From: Olivibacter sp. SDN3
GTDB taxonomy: Bacteria > Bacteroidota > Bacteroidia > Sphingobacteriales > Sphingobacteriaceae
DNA: 64,000 nt
Assembly (NCBI RefSeq): GCF_014334135.1
Contig: NZ_CP060497.1
Location: 2,046,001-2,110,000 of the forward strand
Direction: 5' to 3'
The position numbers were made by a program, and so were the translations under genes. Shown piece by piece: positions 7,356-17,127 of this stretch. A model generated the notes under the pieces. The model was not told where the DNA came from and ran no database searches. It saw only the letters and a list, made by a program, of their open reading frames with translations. The first letter of the stretch is position 1, and each line of letters starts with the position of its first letter.

Positions 7356-9888
7356 GAAGGTTAGATTTTTTAGATTCATCTTTATATTTTTTTTACTATC
7401 GGCCCAAGGGGTGTTATATGCGCAGAGCTTGGGCATGCAGGATTTAAGTAATATAAATGTAGATGCGCTTACAGACGAACAATTAAAAGGGTATATGCAG
7501 CAGGCAGCTGCATCGGGGATGTCTGAAGAAGAACTATTACAGATGGCCATTTCATCTGGTATGCCAGAAGACGAATTAAATAAACTGGAACAACGTCTAA
7601 GAAAAATTCAGCAAGATGAAGGTATTATCCCTGTTTCCGAAGAAAAAGGGCAGGCGGTTCCACAAGTTGCTGTAAGACATAAGCGCCAGGTCAATTTCGC
7701 GGACAACCTTGGTGATAGCGCTCGCAAAAATAGCATAGGCACAGATACTAGCATACATGCGCTGCATGCCAAGCTGAAAATTTTCGGGGAAGAGTTATTT
7801 GCCGGTAGTAACCCTCAATTTGAACCTAATTTACGGCTTGCTACTCCAAAAAATTATGTAATAGGTGCTGACGACGAGATTCTACTGGAAATATATGGTA
7901 ATTCTGAAGCTAGTTATTCCTTAAATGTGAGTCCAGATGGGAGTATCAATGTTCCTTATGTAGGCGTTATTCCCGTCGCAGGGGCAACCATTGAGCAGGC
8001 AACGGTGCGTATCAAAGAGCAATTGAGCCGTATATATTCAGGGATACGTTCAGGCAATACGCAAGTAAATATCAGTTTAGGCAATATCCGCAGTATCAAA
8101 GTAGTCGTAACGGGTGAAGTTGCCAAACCGGGAACCTATACCTTGCCTTCTGTAGCCAGTGCATTTAACGCCTTATATGCTTCTGGTGGCCCGTCAGTGC
8201 GAGGCACCATGCGCGATATCAAAGTGATACGTAACGGTAAGGAGATTGTTAGTATTGATGTTTACGATTTTTTGTTGAATGGAAGTTTGCAGCACAACAT
8301 TGTACTGCAAGATCAGGATATTCTATATGTTTCGCCTTATATAAGTAGGATAGAATTAAGAGGACAGGTGAAGCGGCCCGCGTTGTTTGAGTTAAAGGAG
8401 GGAGAGAATTTCGATCAGCTATTAACCTATGCCGGTGGCTTTAATGAAGAGGCTTACCGTGCGCGGGTAACGGTGTTCAAGAACACGTCAACTGAGCGTA
8501 AGGTGGAAGATATTACTTCCTTACAATTTAGTCAATATTTGCCGCAAAGTGGAGATAAATATAGGGTAGGTAAGATCTTGGAGCGTTTTACCAACCGAGT
8601 AAGTATCAACGGTGCTGTTTTCCGCCCTGGTGTTTACGAGCTTAGCCAAGGGTTAACTTTAGGTATGCTTATTAAAAAGGCAGATGGTGTTAAGGAAGAT
8701 GCTTTCATGAACAGGGCGTATATTGTACGACTGAAAGATGATCTACAACGAGAGCAGGTGCCTTTCTCTGTGGCCGATATTTTGGCGGGCACCGCTGAAG
8801 ATATTCTGCTGAAGCGTGAAGATGAGGTACATATATCATCTATTTTTGATTTACGCACGACTTATAGGGTGCAGGTAGATGGAGAGGTTCGTAAAGCTGG
8901 TTCATATGATTATGCAGAAGGTATGACTTTAAAGGAGTTGATTATACAAGCTGGAGGTTTCACCGAGAGTGGATCTTCCAAGCGCATTGAAATCGCCCGT
9001 AGAGTAGCCAATAGTGATGCCCGCTCTGAGTCTGCTACTACTTCGGAGATTTATCATGTAGACATTGAGCGGGATTTATCCGGTGCGGAAGATTTCCAGC
9101 TTGAGCCTTTTGATATGGTAAACGTGCGTTTAGCTGCGGGATATGAGCGGCAACGAAGCGTTCGCATTGAAGGGGAAGTGTTGTATCCTGGTCATTATAC
9201 CTTGAGTCGGAAAGATGAGCGTATTTCAGATGTTATTGCGCGTGCAGGTGGATTTACCGCCTATGCTTATGTTGATGGTGCTTCGCTTAAGCGAAAAGAC
9301 TTAGGGAAAGTACAGGTAGATTCTACGAGTAATTTTGATTGGCGTAATGCCGCTTTGGAAGAAGAACGCTATCAAGAGCGTTTGGTTCGTTTAAGTTCTA
9401 TTCAGAAAAGTACGATGAACCCGAGTAATTTAAGTGCTGTTCAAAAAGAGACCGGTCCGAATAGCTATGTAGGTATTAACCTGCACCAGATTCTGAAAAC
9501 GCCAAAAGGAGACAGCGACCTGATTTTAGAAGAAGGAGACGTCTTACATATTCCAAAACAGCTACAAACCGTTCGTATCAGTGGAGAGGTATTGTCGCCC
9601 GTAACGGTCACCTATTCTAGCAACAAGGGCTTTAAGCAATATATCTCGCAAGCGGGAGGTTTTTCTGAGCGTGCATTACGTAAGCGTGCTTATGTGGTAT
9701 ATGCCAACGGCTCCGCGAAAAGCACTTCACGGTTTTTGTTTTTCAATAATTACCCTAAAATAAAACCAGGGGCAGAAATCTTTGTTCCTGAGCGTGAACC
9801 TCGAGGACGGATGGGCGCAGCGCAATGGGTTGGTATAGGCGGTAGCTTGGCCACCACACTTGGTGTTATTGTGGCCTTATTTAGGTAG
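7348..9888 (+). CDS. Large SLBB-domain polysaccharide export protein (Wza-like)
   Basis: An 846-residue outer-membrane/periplasmic export protein. It has a signal peptide (to about residue 27), an acidic helical stretch rich in MSEEELLQMA-type segments (about 35-95), a Poly_export domain from about 162 (NYVIGADDEILLEIYGNSEA) and about six SLBB units near residues 253, 331, 415, 507, 604 and 742, each ending in an AGGF-like motif. A C-terminal hydrophobic helix lies at about 822-845. Such long SLBB proteins form the export channel for capsule or EPS in Bacteroidetes. ATG at 7348 or 7354 is possible, and both lie inside an inverted repeat. A second, short Wza-type protein is encoded at 25890. 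Confidence 0.92.
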   Translation: MQMKVRFFRFIFIFFLLSAQGVLYAQSLGMQDLSNINVDALTDEQLKGYMQQAAASGMSEEELLQMAISSGMPEDELNKLEQRLRKIQQDEGIIPVSEEKGQAVPQVAVRHKRQVNFADNLGDSARKNSIGTDTSIHALHAKLKIFGEELFAGSNPQFEPNLRLATPKNYVIGADDEILLEIYGNSEASYSLNVSPDGSINVPYVGVIPVAGATIEQATVRIKEQLSRIYSGIRSGNTQVNISLGNIRSIKVVVTGEVAKPGTYTLPSVASAFNALYASGGPSVRGTMRDIKVIRNGKEIVSIDVYDFLLNGSLQHNIVLQDQDILYVSPYISRIELRGQVKRPALFELKEGENFDQLLTYAGGFNEEAYRARVTVFKNTSTERKVEDITSLQFSQYLPQSGDKYRVGKILERFTNRVSINGAVFRPGVYELSQGLTLGMLIKKADGVKEDAFMNRAYIVRLKDDLQREQVPFSVADILAGTAEDILLKREDEVHISSIFDLRTTYRVQVDGEVRKAGSYDYAEGMTLKELIIQAGGFTESGSSKRIEIARRVANSDARSESATTSEIYHVDIERDLSGAEDFQLEPFDMVNVRLAAGYERQRSVRIEGEVLYPGHYTLSRKDERISDVIARAGGFTAYAYVDGASLKRKDLGKVQVDSTSNFDWRNAALEEERYQERLVRLSSIQKSTMNPSNLSAVQKETGPNSYVGINLHQILKTPKGDSDLILEEGDVLHIPKQLQTVRISGEVLSPVTVTYSSNKGFKQYISQAGGFSERALRKRAYVVYANGSAKSTSRFLFFNNYPKIKPGAEIFVPEREPRGRMGAAQWVGIGGSLATTLGVIVALFR

Positions 9889-9928
9889 ATTTAGGTACAT
9901 CACATATAGCAGGGGAAAAGCAGAAAGG

Positions 9929-9954
9929 GAACTCGACTTCCACGAGCTCGTTTT
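9929..9954 (+). terminator. Possible terminator after the SLBB export gene
   Basis: A seven-base stem with one mismatch (9929-9935 with 9943-9949, CTCG/CGAG core) and a seven-base loop is followed by GTTTTATTT. It lies between convergent genes ending at 9888 and 10072. The stem is short, so confidence is low. Confidence 0.35.
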
Positions 9955-10071
9955 ATTTGTCAAAAGGGAATATACCAACTGAAGAAGGGTATGGTGAGGT
10001 GAAGAAGGGGGGATTTGAACTTTAACTTCTCTTCTTATCCTTATCGATGGATAGATGCTTTAGTTTTGAAG

Positions 10072-11349
10072 CTAATTTTTACTTTTCTCCAAATTATCCA
10101 GCACTTCTTGAGTAAAGCGTTTTGCAGCTTCAATATCCTTAGGGTTGTTAGGAAACTCTTTAGAGGCCAATACCTTAATTTCAGCTAAGCTGGAGTCTAT
10201 TGCAGTATTGTTTACTTTTTCGAGATCAGAAGTTAATTTATTAGATGCCGTTAATATTGTCTTGCGTCTTTCTCGCACAGCAAGAATTTTATGCGCGTTG
10301 CGCATTTCGTATAGCCAAAGCATCATATTGCAGAAAAGAACAGACAAAGTAATAATCGCAATTAACTCGGCAGCCATTACCTGTTTGTGTACAGCCAGGG
10401 CTAAAGCTACCATTGAAAGATTGGTGGCCACAATAATGCTCGAGGCTTGTAAATGACTAAGCCCTAAATCAAGAAGTCTATGGTGCAGATGGTTCCGATC
10501 AGCCATAAAAGGCGACTTTCCTCTTAAAATACGCAAAATGAATACCCTAAAAGTGTCGAAAGTGGGCATAATCAAGAGGGCTATAGCCACGCCAGGCGCT
10601 GCATTAATTAAAGGGCTAGGATTACCTATTGGATCATATTTATTGAGCTCGATAAACTGAATGGTTAATATAGAGATAATAAAACCAATAGAGTATGCTC
10701 CCGCATCACCCATGAAAATCCTTGCCCGCTTTTTTGCGTTATACTTTAAAAAGCCTACGATCGCTCCCGCCATACTAAAACTGAGCACACTGAGCCCCTT
10801 CGCGTCCATTAAACAGAACAGTGTACCGTAAATAAGGCATACAAACATACTGATTGAACCGAGAAGCCCATTGATGCCATCAATTAGATTGAATGCATTA
10901 ATGATAAAAACAACCACAAGACTGCTGAAAATATAGCTGAGGAGCGGACCTATTTCGTGAATGCCCATCACGCCATAAAAATTTGTAAGACGTACATCAG
11001 CAAAATAGACGACGATAAAGGCCGTTATAAATTGAGCAGCAAATTTTTTATAAGGGTCTAAAGCAATCAAGTCATCTTTTAACCCAATAGTGAAGATAAT
11101 GATGCCTGATGCAAATATGAAGTTAGCATTGGGAAGCATCTGTGAATTAATGAGTAAGCAACTAACTAGCGCAAAAGTGCTAAAAACAGCAACTCCTCCA
11201 AGATTTGGTACTGAATTTTTATGGATCTTTCTAGATTCTATGGAAGGGTCGTCTACTAAACGTTTAGAATAAGCAACCTTAATAATTGCAGGTACTGCAA
11301 TAAGAGAAGTAATACATGCAAGTACTAAGGGGAGTAATGTTATTAACAT
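10072..11349 (-). CDS. WecA/TagO-like undecaprenyl-phosphate GlcNAc-1-phosphate transferase
   Basis: A 425-residue polytopic membrane protein of the MraY/WecA superfamily (Glycos_transf_4). Visible signatures are the acidic GLKDD motif near residue 91, NAFNLIDGINGL, FMGDAGAYSIGF and the basic DRNHLHHRLLDLG loop, all in normal order. The enzyme moves a HexNAc-1-phosphate from its UDP donor to undecaprenyl phosphate and so starts a lipid-linked saccharide. The soluble C-terminal tail (about 355-425) is longer than in plain WecA. A second member of this superfamily is at 43574, so the two may start different polymers. It is 188 bases downstream of the RemB-like gene on the same strand. Confidence 0.93.
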   Translation of the reverse strand: MLITLLPLVLACITSLIAVPAIIKVAYSKRLVDDPSIESRKIHKNSVPNLGGVAVFSTFALVSCLLINSQMLPNANFIFASGIIIFTIGLKDDLIALDPYKKFAAQFITAFIVVYFADVRLTNFYGVMGIHEIGPLLSYIFSSLVVVFIINAFNLIDGINGLLGSISMFVCLIYGTLFCLMDAKGLSVLSFSMAGAIVGFLKYNAKKRARIFMGDAGAYSIGFIISILTIQFIELNKYDPIGNPSPLINAAPGVAIALLIMPTFDTFRVFILRILRGKSPFMADRNHLHHRLLDLGLSHLQASSIIVATNLSMVALALAVHKQVMAAELIAIITLSVLFCNMMLWLYEMRNAHKILAVRERRKTILTASNKLTSDLEKVNNTAIDSSLAEIKVLASKEFPNNPKDIEAAKRFTQEVLDNLEKSKN

Positions 11350-11537
11350 ACGGATTGTTTTTATTTAAACATTCAGTTTATCAAAAGTAATACATTTTAA
11401 GCTAAAGCGAAATACTTGATGTTTAATAATTATAAAAATCAACATTTCCTATCACATTCGCAACAATCTTTTAACGCAACTAATGAAGAGTTCGCTACAA
11501 CAATGCTGCCAAAATAAGCTAACTTCATCGTGTACTA

Positions 11538-13175
11538 TTAAAAATCTTGATACCAATTCCTTAAAGAGGCCTTTAGTCCGATATTGATCACCGTTGTTCG
11601 TTTTGTCCACGCAATGTTCTTTTCCTGTCTGTACAGTCCCCCTATTTCAAATCGTAAATTATATTTTGGATTAATTAAATAAGCTGCTTTAGCATCGAGA
11701 TATACCAAGTCTGTTGTCACGCCCTGACCGATAAAATTATCATACTCTTTGATGAAGTTTTCGTAAGACTTAAATATATTCCCTCCATAATTTTTGTCAG
11801 CCGCAGGGTCCATTCCGTAGCGGGCATAGTTGCCTTGCAGTGAAAAATCAAAGCGCCGATACGAATAATTGATAATTCCCAGAAATTCCCTAAAATTGGC
11901 GCCTAATATATGTGCCAGGGGTTGATTAAAGTTTGTATACGCTGTTATTGATGCAAAATGTTGATAGGTGTAAGGTCGAGCAGCGTTAAATTCACCCAAG
12001 AAATTCAGATTTCTGATACCGAAAGCATCAAAACCTTTAAAACCGAGCTGGTAAGCCTGTTTGTTATTGATATAACCTTTTCCTCTAAATATTTCCTTGG
12101 TGTATAGTTCCCCCAATAAAAACTGCCCGTAGGCGGTGAGGTTATTAAGTATCTTGTATTTTGCAGTGAAACCCACATGCGCTTTATCCGGCGAGTTGGT
12201 GTTGGCTGTTTCGATTGGCCGCATAAATATCACTGGATTTAAGTAATTGACGTCAAATCCCCTTGTCCCTCTGGCATTTCTTGGCGCCCACATCATAGCC
12301 TGAAAGACGCCCACAGACAGGCGATCGGTAGCGTTCCAGTCGAGGTATTGGAAAGCGCCCCATTTACCTAAATCACCGGCATTATGGCGGTTGTTGATCG
12401 ATTCAAGGTAATTGATGTCGCGTGATGCAAAAGGGTCCATCATATAAGCCCACATGCTCATGTAACGCACATTCCCAAGGGTGCCGGTCAATTTCAAGAA
12501 GGTGTAATTGGACGATACGTCAGATAGCAACATGGAGCGGTAACCGTCGCCTATAAAATTTTTATCATAACCCAATGTTATATTCAGGTACTTAATAGGG
12601 GTGTAAGATAGGTTAGCCGTAACATATGCCCAATCCTGCGACCGTCCGGTGCGTTGGTCGTACAATCGTCCGAACTGTCCGGGTATCACATGATTGTCAA
12701 AAATATAGTCGGTTACATAATCGGGGAACAACGCTTGGTTTTCGTAAAAGCTCGTATAAAAAGAGAACTTATCGCCAACGTTTCCTCCTGCCTGAAAGCC
12801 CCTTGTGTTGAGCCAAGGCGTACGGCTCTCATCAAAAGATCTACCTACCTGAAAGTCTGGGAGGAAATCAGCGTAAAAATTATAATCATCTTTTTTGATA
12901 TCGATCAGATGCTCATTGAAGAGCTTTCTACCCAACCAAGTATCTTTTTCGGTAACTCCTATATTCATTAATGAATCGTATGCCGGTTGCATAACCGAGT
13001 CGATAATGTAAGGCTTAATACTCGTATGCATGCGGGTATCGGTGCTATACATCACACGATTCAGTTTCTGATAAAACTGATAAGAATAAGGCACATATTC
13101 TGATTGTGCTTTTACAGTTGCATCAATAAAGGTTAAGGTTAAAATGCTTATAACTATTAATAATCGTTTTTTCAT
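11538..13175 (-). CDS. Outer-membrane beta-barrel protein, RemB/Wzi-like
   Basis: A 545-residue protein with a signal peptide (MKKRLLIVISILTLTFIDAT, then VKAQ) and a C-terminal half of alternating aromatic-rich strands (ITLGYDKNFIGDGYRSMLLS, FDFSLQGNYARYG, YNLRFEIGGLYRQ), as expected for a barrel. The FIGDGYRSMLLSD segment is characteristic of Bacteroidetes proteins annotated as gliding-motility RemB or capsule-assembly Wzi-like. Either way, surface polysaccharide handling fits the context. It is transcribed away from the flippase gene at 13329 and toward the WecA-like gene. Motility function cannot be claimed from the sequence. Confidence 0.7.
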   Translation of the reverse strand: MKKRLLIVISILTLTFIDATVKAQSEYVPYSYQFYQKLNRVMYSTDTRMHTSIKPYIIDSVMQPAYDSLMNIGVTEKDTWLGRKLFNEHLIDIKKDDYNFYADFLPDFQVGRSFDESRTPWLNTRGFQAGGNVGDKFSFYTSFYENQALFPDYVTDYIFDNHVIPGQFGRLYDQRTGRSQDWAYVTANLSYTPIKYLNITLGYDKNFIGDGYRSMLLSDVSSNYTFLKLTGTLGNVRYMSMWAYMMDPFASRDINYLESINNRHNAGDLGKWGAFQYLDWNATDRLSVGVFQAMMWAPRNARGTRGFDVNYLNPVIFMRPIETANTNSPDKAHVGFTAKYKILNNLTAYGQFLLGELYTKEIFRGKGYINNKQAYQLGFKGFDAFGIRNLNFLGEFNAARPYTYQHFASITAYTNFNQPLAHILGANFREFLGIINYSYRRFDFSLQGNYARYGMDPAADKNYGGNIFKSYENFIKEYDNFIGQGVTTDLVYLDAKAAYLINPKYNLRFEIGGLYRQEKNIAWTKRTTVINIGLKASLRNWYQDF

Positions 13176-13284
13176 ATTATAAAAACTGCTAGCGTAGCGA
13201 GCAAAATATTGCCATAGGGCGCAAAGTTAATCTTTTAAGGTGGTAATTGTTTTATGGTAAGCTTAATTTTATCGCTTGTTTACT

Positions 13285-13292
13285 TACCTTTG
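13285..13292 (+). promoter_or_regulatory. Promoter -7 element before the flippase gene
   Basis: TACCTTTG matches the TAnnTTTG consensus and lies 36 bases before the GTG start, giving a leader of about 30 bases. No convincing -33 TTTG is present at the usual distance. It would drive the long plus-strand operon from 13329. Confidence 0.45.
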
Positions 13293-13328
13293 TTTCAGTT
13301 CAATTAAGCATTATTATAATCAGATAGC

Positions 13329-14774
13329 GTGGCAAATATAAAAAAGAATGCGATATATAATATTCTTTTATCCGTTAGTCAGGTATTATTTCCACTCATC
13401 ACTTTTCCTTATGTGTCCAGGGTGCTGGGTCCGCAAGGTATCGGAGATATCAGCTTTGTTGAAAGCATTACCCAATATTTTGTCTTAGCGGCAGCCTTGG
13501 GTATTCCCATATACGCCGTACGTGAAATAGCAAAAGTTAGAGACAATGTCTCGTTACGTTCCAATATTTTCAGCGAACTATTAACTGTTCATGTGTTAAC
13601 CACTGTTTTGGCTATTCTAATCTATGTAACGATATTTCTCACTTTTTCGCGACTGCAAACTTATCAAAGTTTGTTTATGGTAGGGCTTGGCATACTATTC
13701 TTTCAGGCCTTTGTAATGGAATGGCTGTTCCAGGGGCTTGAAGAATTTCCTTATATCGCAAAAAGAACGATACTGGTGCGCGTTCTGTCCATCATAGCCA
13801 TCTTTTTATTTGTAAAAAGGCCCGATCAGGCGGTGGTATATTATAGCATTTCGTTACTTACCATTCTAGTCAACGTGGTGCTAAATGTTTTATACGCCCG
13901 GCGTTTCGTTTATCTACATTGGAACCGTTTAGTTATTAGGAGACACCTACGTCCATTGCTGTATATCTCTTCACTGGCTATGGTTACCAGTGTTTATACC
14001 TTACTTGATGTCACTATATTGGGTTTCTTATCTACTATAGAGCAGGTTGGTTATTATTCGGCGGCTATACGTATCATCAAACTGATCGTCATGGTGTTTG
14101 TGGCCTTTGCTACGGTTATGGTGCCCCCGCTTTCCAAAGCTTTTCATAGCGAAGATATGCCCACAGTGAACCGACTGTTACAAAAATCATTTGGATATAT
14201 CGTGTTTTTAAATGTTCCGGTTACAGTAGGTCTGATGGTTATCGCTCCAGATCTCTTAAAGTTATATGCCGGTGACGAATTTGTGGCTGCAGCCGTATCT
14301 TTACGATGGTTAGCTCCTACTATTATTTTTATAAGCCTGAGCAATATTTTTGGAATGCAAATACTGAATCCCATCAATCAGGAAAAGAAATTTTTTCAGG
14401 CATCTTTATTTGGTATGTTTATTAGTCTGGCCGTAAATTTCAGCTTAATCCCTTTTTTAGGACAGGCTGGTGCAGCGATTTCTGCTATGGTTACCGAGTG
14501 CGTGGTCATGGTATTGTTAATAGTATTCGCACTGCGTGCCGTAGCTTTCCGTCCGCAGTGGAGGTTATTGACGCAAGCGCTTATTTGTTCTGCTATATTT
14601 ATTCCCTTACAATGGCTTATCGGGTCATTTTCGATCGGTCTTCTCCAAAGGTTGCTGCTTATGATTATTTCCGCAAGTTTTTCGTATCTGGCGCTGCAAT
14701 ACCTGGTATTCGGTAATCGGTATATTAAAGAGTTGGGCGAAATGTTGCTTAAGAAGATAGTTCCGTCGAAATAA
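13329..14774 (+). CDS. Oligosaccharide flippase, Wzx/MOP superfamily
   Basis: A 481-residue polytopic membrane protein with about 12-14 hydrophobic helices. The N-terminal NILLSVSQVLFPLITFPYVS and RVLGPQGIGDISFVESITQY are typical of O-antigen/EPS flippases. It would move undecaprenyl-linked repeat units across the inner membrane. It starts at GTG (13329), supported by the -7 element upstream and by the family-typical MANIKKNAIYNIL start. It begins the first plus-strand glycosyltransferase operon. A second flippase of a different subfamily is at 30449. Confidence 0.92.
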   Translation: MANIKKNAIYNILLSVSQVLFPLITFPYVSRVLGPQGIGDISFVESITQYFVLAAALGIPIYAVREIAKVRDNVSLRSNIFSELLTVHVLTTVLAILIYVTIFLTFSRLQTYQSLFMVGLGILFFQAFVMEWLFQGLEEFPYIAKRTILVRVLSIIAIFLFVKRPDQAVVYYSISLLTILVNVVLNVLYARRFVYLHWNRLVIRRHLRPLLYISSLAMVTSVYTLLDVTILGFLSTIEQVGYYSAAIRIIKLIVMVFVAFATVMVPPLSKAFHSEDMPTVNRLLQKSFGYIVFLNVPVTVGLMVIAPDLLKLYAGDEFVAAAVSLRWLAPTIIFISLSNIFGMQILNPINQEKKFFQASLFGMFISLAVNFSLIPFLGQAGAAISAMVTECVVMVLLIVFALRAVAFRPQWRLLTQALICSAIFIPLQWLIGSFSIGLLQRLLLMIISASFSYLALQYLVFGNRYIKELGEMLLKKIVPSK

Positions 14775-14818
14775 TTGTAATTTAGCAGCGGCAGAAACTG
14801 ACGAAAAATTATTTACAG

Positions 14819-16018
14819 ATGAAAGCACCAAAACTTTTGCTTGTAGCGCTACGCATAGATATAACCGGCGATGGGGCATCCATCTACGCTATGAACAATG
14901 CATTGGCTTTTGCCGTCCATGCCCAAGTTGATATCGTTACTTTACAGGCCCCTAAAACAGATCGGGGGCAAGCATTATTGAAGGATGCCGGTTGTGTCGT
15001 TACCGAGGTGGTAGAAGAACTTCGCGATAAGCATCAGGAGCGCTTGCGCCTGCTGAAACGTGGGCACAATATTTTTCATGAGTCTGTTCATCTGCACCAA
15101 ACCGTGCTTCGTATGTTGGGAAAGCGTCATTACGATGTAATCGTACTGGAGCTGTATTCCACTTATTTAAGCGATACCATTAAAGAGGTGGCGCCCGATG
15201 CCAAGATTTTACTTTTGCAACACAATTATGAATATGCTAACCATCTGGAGTATATCAAGTACCGCATTGCTAATCCAATCAAAAAGCTATTATACCAGGC
15301 GGCCAACTACCGTTACCAGTCTATCGAGCATCATTATGTGAAAAATGCCGACGCCGTTATTGCTATTTCCGAGCGAGACCGCGCTTTGTTCAGCGGTATT
15401 CGTGGCGATCAAGAAGTTTACGTGATTGCACCGGCGGTAACCTATGCGTGCCAGAAGCTATCGCATAGTGCCAATTGTTATAATCTGCTTTTTTTGGGGA
15501 TGATGGATTGGTATCCCAATATTGCAGGCGTTAGCCAATTCATACAAGAGGTGTTTCAACCCTTGCTTGCCGGCGGTAAAAACTACCACCTTTATATCGT
15601 AGGAAAAAATCCTGTAAAAGAAATTTTAGATTACCAGTCGGAACATATTACCGTTACCGGAGAAGTAGCCGATATAGACCAATATATACAACTAAGTGAT
15701 CTTCTGGTAGTGCCCAACACTTTGGGGGGCGGCGTAAAGATCAAAGTGATGGAAGGTATACAGAAAAGTATCCCTTTATTGATTAGTCGGGAAAGTACGG
15801 TAGGTTACGAAGGTATCGTTGATTTCTTTACGGTAGACCAGCTGTCCGACTTCAAGAAGCGCATTCAGGCCTATCCGCAGGAATTAGCGGGTTATCAAGA
15901 AGCGCTCACACGGGCCCAAGAGGCTATTGCCACCCGGGTCAGGACTAATGCCGCCGTTGTGGAGCAGCTACTCTCAAAGATTCATCATCGTTTACCGCTA
16001 AAATATTCTGTTTCTTGA
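14819..16018 (+). CDS. Glycosyltransferase, GT-B fold, GT4-like
   Basis: A 399-residue soluble glycosyltransferase. The N-terminal half (ALRIDITGDGASIYAMNNAL) resembles a GT-B acceptor domain, and the C-terminal half carries LLFLGMMDWYPNIAGVSQFI and the donor-site region LVVPNTLGGGVKIKVMEG. It transfers a sugar to the growing lipid-linked unit at the cytoplasmic face; donor and acceptor are unknown. It follows the flippase by 44 bases and overlaps the polymerase by four bases, indicating translational coupling. Confidence 0.88.
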   Translation: MKAPKLLLVALRIDITGDGASIYAMNNALAFAVHAQVDIVTLQAPKTDRGQALLKDAGCVVTEVVEELRDKHQERLRLLKRGHNIFHESVHLHQTVLRMLGKRHYDVIVLELYSTYLSDTIKEVAPDAKILLLQHNYEYANHLEYIKYRIANPIKKLLYQAANYRYQSIEHHYVKNADAVIAISERDRALFSGIRGDQEVYVIAPAVTYACQKLSHSANCYNLLFLGMMDWYPNIAGVSQFIQEVFQPLLAGGKNYHLYIVGKNPVKEILDYQSEHITVTGEVADIDQYIQLSDLLVVPNTLGGGVKIKVMEGIQKSIPLLISRESTVGYEGIVDFFTVDQLSDFKKRIQAYPQELAGYQEALTRAQEAIATRVRTNAAVVEQLLSKIHHRLPLKYSVS

Positions 16019-17127
16019 TCTATATTCTTTTATATGGTGTGCTAGCATCTTTTGCGCTGTTAGATCTTGTCAAGAATGTTGATAAGATGAAACATATCTT
16101 GTTTTGGTTTCTAAGCATCGTTCTTATTTTTATTAGCAGTATCCGTTGGAATGTAGGTACCGATTGGTATGCGTATACCGATTATTTCAGTAAGATAGAG
16201 GGTTATGTTGATAATCCGGAAACCAACACGATGGAGCGGGGGTTTACCTATCTTAACTACGTGGTGTACCAAATCACCGGGAGTTACACCGTATTGCTCG
16301 CCATCATGGCTATCCTTACTATAGGCATAAAAGCATCATTTATCTATAGGCACAAGCAGATCATGATGCTCGGTCTCTTTCTTTATTTCTGTTATTACAT
16401 GGCAGATATTTTTGCGGTTCGTCAATATTTAGCCATCTCGATCACTTTACTTTCCATTCGTTATATCATTCAACGGCGCTTTACGCCATTTTTGTTGGTA
16501 ATTATCGTTGCGGCGCTCGTGCATATCACCGCCGTGTTTTTTGTTTTTGCTTATTGGATTTACCCGATCCGTTATTCGCCCAAATGGATGTACAGCATTC
16601 TGCTGGTAGCACTGCTGTTAGGTTTCATGGATATCGGAGGTATTTTAACAAAAATTGCCATGAATATGGTAGGTGTTGATTCGCGTGTAGGCGACAAACT
16701 CTTGTTCTATGGTGAAGAGGGGGAGGAAATAACCGTTGGTAACCCCTATATTGCTTTTGCTATTGGTGTTGCTAAGCGAGCGCTCTTTCTGCCTATATTT
16801 ATAGCGTTTCAACCTCATATAGATGCAGTAAACCGGCCACGTTATACAGGTTATCTAAATCTGCTTATATTTGGTAATATCATTTACCTCATGTTTATGC
16901 TAAGCTTGCCGGTTATGGCACGATTATCAACGGGTTTTCTGCTGTTTGAAATTTTCATATTAGGCTATCTGGTCGTATCCATTGCTGATAAGCGTTTGCG
17001 TATGCTGGCCTATGTGCTGGTTGTGCTTTTTGGAGCCTTCCGGCTGTATAACTTGATTTCTGTATATTGGGAACTATACGTTCCATTTGAGACTATTTTT
17101 GCACCAACTGATATCATACGTGAATAA
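16015..17127 (+). CDS. EpsG-family polysaccharide polymerase (Wzy-type)
   Basis: A 370-residue membrane protein with about ten hydrophobic helices and the EpsG signature SSIRWNVGTDWYAYTDYF near residues 40-60. It would polymerise repeat units on the periplasmic side. It appears to start at TTG (16015) within the TTGA overlap with the upstream stop; this start gives a complete first helix (IYILLYGVLASFALLDL). The first ATG inside would lose that helix. A second polymerase-like protein is encoded at 36120. Confidence 0.85.
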   Translation: MIYILLYGVLASFALLDLVKNVDKMKHILFWFLSIVLIFISSIRWNVGTDWYAYTDYFSKIEGYVDNPETNTMERGFTYLNYVVYQITGSYTVLLAIMAILTIGIKASFIYRHKQIMMLGLFLYFCYYMADIFAVRQYLAISITLLSIRYIIQRRFTPFLLVIIVAALVHITAVFFVFAYWIYPIRYSPKWMYSILLVALLLGFMDIGGILTKIAMNMVGVDSRVGDKLLFYGEEGEEITVGNPYIAFAIGVAKRALFLPIFIAFQPHIDAVNRPRYTGYLNLLIFGNIIYLMFMLSLPVMARLSTGFLLFEIFILGYLVVSIADKRLRMLAYVLVVLFGAFRLYNLISVYWELYVPFETIFAPTDIIRE